The notes below the pieces were generated by a model, which saw only the letters and a list, made by a program, of their open reading frames with translations, made no database searches and was not told the origin of the DNA. The position numbers were made by a program, and so were the translations under genes. Shown here piece after piece: positions 7,450 to 8,681 of a DNA stretch of 8,681 bases. The stretch's first letter is position 1; each line of letters begins with the position of its first letter. The DNA is from Bordetella parapertussis (GTDB taxonomy: Bacteria > Pseudomonadota > Gammaproteobacteria > Burkholderiales > Burkholderiaceae_C), in assembly GCA_945888535.1 (NCBI GenBank), contig CAMDAN010000095.1, positions 1-8,681 on the forward strand, given 5' to 3'.

Positions 7450-8135
7450 TTGCTACCCACGGTCTTCGGTATTCCTACGCCAGCGAGAGTCATGCCATCC
7501 ATTTTCTGGACATTGAAGTCGCCCAAGGAAACGTATTGTTGCTTCAAGGCCCCTCAGGCAGTGGCAAGTCAACTTGGCTCGCCTTGGTTGCGGGTCTTGT
7601 TGCACCCACTTCAGGCGCTATGGCGGTTGCAGGGCGGGCGATGCATGGCGTTGGCCAAATGGCAACGGATGCGTGGCGAGCAAAAACCATTGGTTTTTTA
7701 CCGCAAAAGCTTCATCTCAGCGCCGCTTTAACCGTTTACCAAAACTTGGCTTTGGTATTTTGGGCCGTTGGCGTTTCTGAAGACGGTGTGCGAATTAACG
7801 CCGCTCTGAACGCCTTAGGCGTAGCAGCGTTAGCGAACCGTTTGCCGTCGCAATTGTCGGGTGGACAGGCCCAGCGGGTTGCTTTGGCTCGTGCGGTTTT
7901 GATGCAGCCCAAAGTTCTTTTGGTAGACGAGCCTACCGCCAGCTTGGATGACCAAGCCGCATCGGATGCAGTGACCTTGTTGTTGTCAACGGCACATGCG
8001 AATGGCGCTACGTTGGTGATTGCGACCCACGACGCGCGGGTAGAAGCGGTGATCAATCAACAGTCCTTGTTAGGCGCATCACAGAGCATGCAGCGTTTGA
8101 ACCTCACAGGTTCAAGCCCGCAGGTGAGCGTATGA
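7446..8135 (+). CDS. ABC transporter ATP-binding protein (LolD/MacB-type)
   Basis: The 229-residue protein is a cytoplasmic ATPase that would power the permease encoded next to it. All nucleotide-binding motifs are intact: Walker [10 protein letters not shown] (35-43), Q-loop Gln87 in FLPQKLHLS, signature [14 protein letters not shown] (137-150), Walker [13 protein letters not shown] (157-168) and the switch His195 in VIATHD. Length and the pairing with an FtsX-like permease place it in the LolD/MacB/FtsE group, whose members move lipoproteins, export peptides or drugs, or do mechanical work on the envelope instead of importing nutrients. ATG at 7446 is chosen because the frame upstream lies within msrA and the family begins near this point; there is no clear Shine-Dalgarno site, so it may depend on coupling from msrA. 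The stop overlaps the permease start (ATGA). The family is sure, the cargo unknown. Confidence 0.93.
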   Translation: MIATHGLRYSYASESHAIHFLDIEVAQGNVLLLQGPSGSGKSTWLALVAGLVAPTSGAMAVAGRAMHGVGQMATDAWRAKTIGFLPQKLHLSAALTVYQNLALVFWAVGVSEDGVRINAALNALGVAALANRLPSQLSGGQAQRVALARAVLMQPKVLLVDEPTASLDDQAASDAVTLLLSTAHANGATLVIATHDARVEAVINQQSLLGASQSMQRLNLTGSSPQVSV

Positions 8136-8681
8136 GAACGCTGGTGTTTGCATGGCGGTACTTGTGGGCGCGACCCATGGCCGCTACTTTGAATGTGCTT
8201 TTGTTGAGTTTGGGCTTGGCTTCCATTGCCTTTTTGTTGTTGGTATCAAACCATGTGGAGCGCGCCTTTGACCGAGACTTGGCCGGTATCGATGCCGTCG
8301 TTGGAGCCAAGGGAAGCCCGATGCAGTTGATCTTGTCAGGCGTTCTGCATTTGGATGTACCCCCTGGTAACGTGCCCTTAAGTGCAGTCAAGGCATTGCA
8401 AAAAAATCCGCTGGTGGCTGAAGTCATCCCCATAAGTTTGGGAGACAACTTTCAAGGCTATCGCATCGTTGGAAGTTCGCATGCTTATATCCAACATTAC
8501 CAAGCAGAGCTGGCGCAGGGCAGGTTATGGGACAAGCCCATGGAAGTGGTCGTAGGCGCCACGGTTGCGCGAAAACTGGGTCTGGTAATCAGCCAATCTT
8601 TTGTGGGGTCGCATGGCTTAGGCGCTGGGGGCCATGCCCATGGTGAAAACGCATACACCGTCGTGGGAATTCTTGCGCCCA
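8132..8681 (+). CDS. FtsX/MacB-type ABC transporter permease (5' part only)
   Basis: The first 183 codons of an inner-membrane permease are present; the gene continues past the right edge. It opens [17 protein letters not shown], then a membrane helix at about 17-39 ([19 protein letters not shown]), followed by a long periplasmic domain. That layout, one helix then a large extracytoplasmic domain, is that of MacB/LolC/FtsX permeases. [16 protein letters not shown] (56-71) and [17 protein letters not shown] (98-114) recall a conserved subgroup of uncharacterised permeases in Proteobacteria. A short loop [13 protein letters not shown] (160-172) carries His161, His168 and His170, suggestive of metal contact. 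ATG at 8132 overlaps the ATPase stop by four bases, so the two are translationally coupled. From memory, related ATPase-permease pairs occur in a Zur-regulated zinc locus (zrg) of Vibrio; relation to that set is only a guess. The ABC permease call is firm, the substrate is not. Confidence 0.88.
   Translation, partial: MRTLVFAWRYLWARPMAATLNVLLLSLGLASIAFLLLVSNHVERAFDRDLAGIDAVVGAKGSPMQLILSGVLHLDVPPGNVPLSAVKALQKNPLVAEVIPISLGDNFQGYRIVGSSHAYIQHYQAELAQGRLWDKPMEVVVGATVARKLGLVISQSFVGSHGLGAGGHAHGENAYTVVGILAP

Noticed and set aside
8104..8448. 114-codon minus-strand frame under the ABC permease
   Set aside because: The plus-strand frame starts at an ATGA overlap and matches MacB/FtsX-type permeases; the antisense frame has no family features.

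Overview
The window looks like a chromosomal segment of a betaproteobacterium, most likely of the order Burkholderiales and perhaps near Comamonadaceae. The clues are the protein-isoaspartate-methyltransferase-like gene placed directly before a TolC-family gene, the wording of those two proteins, and base composition near one half GC by eye. The assignment is inference from remembered family sequences; no search was run. I see no mobile elements, RNA genes, CRISPR arrays or phage genes. Coding density is high and no gene-free stretch exceeds about 150 bases.

Layout. From 6737 leftwards to base 1, five genes run on the minus strand in one direction: a TetR/AcrR-type repressor (6054-6737), a periplasmic adaptor of the HlyD/MFP type (4878-6008), an RND inner-membrane pump (1674-4874), a PCMT-family methyltransferase (958-1620) and a TolC-family outer-membrane channel (1-934, cut by the window edge). 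Gaps are 45, 3, 53 and 23 bases with no convincing terminator, so a single regulator-plus-pump operon is plausible. Together adaptor, RND pump and channel form a complete tripartite efflux machine spanning both membranes.

From 6884 rightwards, three genes run on the plus strand: msrA (6884-7426), an ABC transporter ATPase (7446-8135) and the start of its FtsX/MacB-type permease (8132 to the right edge). The ATPase and permease overlap by four bases (ATGA).

The two units diverge from a 146-base intergenic region (6738-6883). It carries a good candidate promoter for the repressor and an imperfect inverted repeat at its predicted start point, the expected layout for an autoregulated TetR-family repressor. 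A clear Shine-Dalgarno site precedes msrA.

Nothing here is an unmistakable new system. The points most worth following are the PCMT-like enzyme, which lacks the usual Thr-Ile-Ser substrate motif and sits inside an efflux operon; the histidine-bearing loop of the ABC permease, which hints at a metal-linked role; and a seven-codon reading frame that exactly bridges msrA and the ATPase gene.
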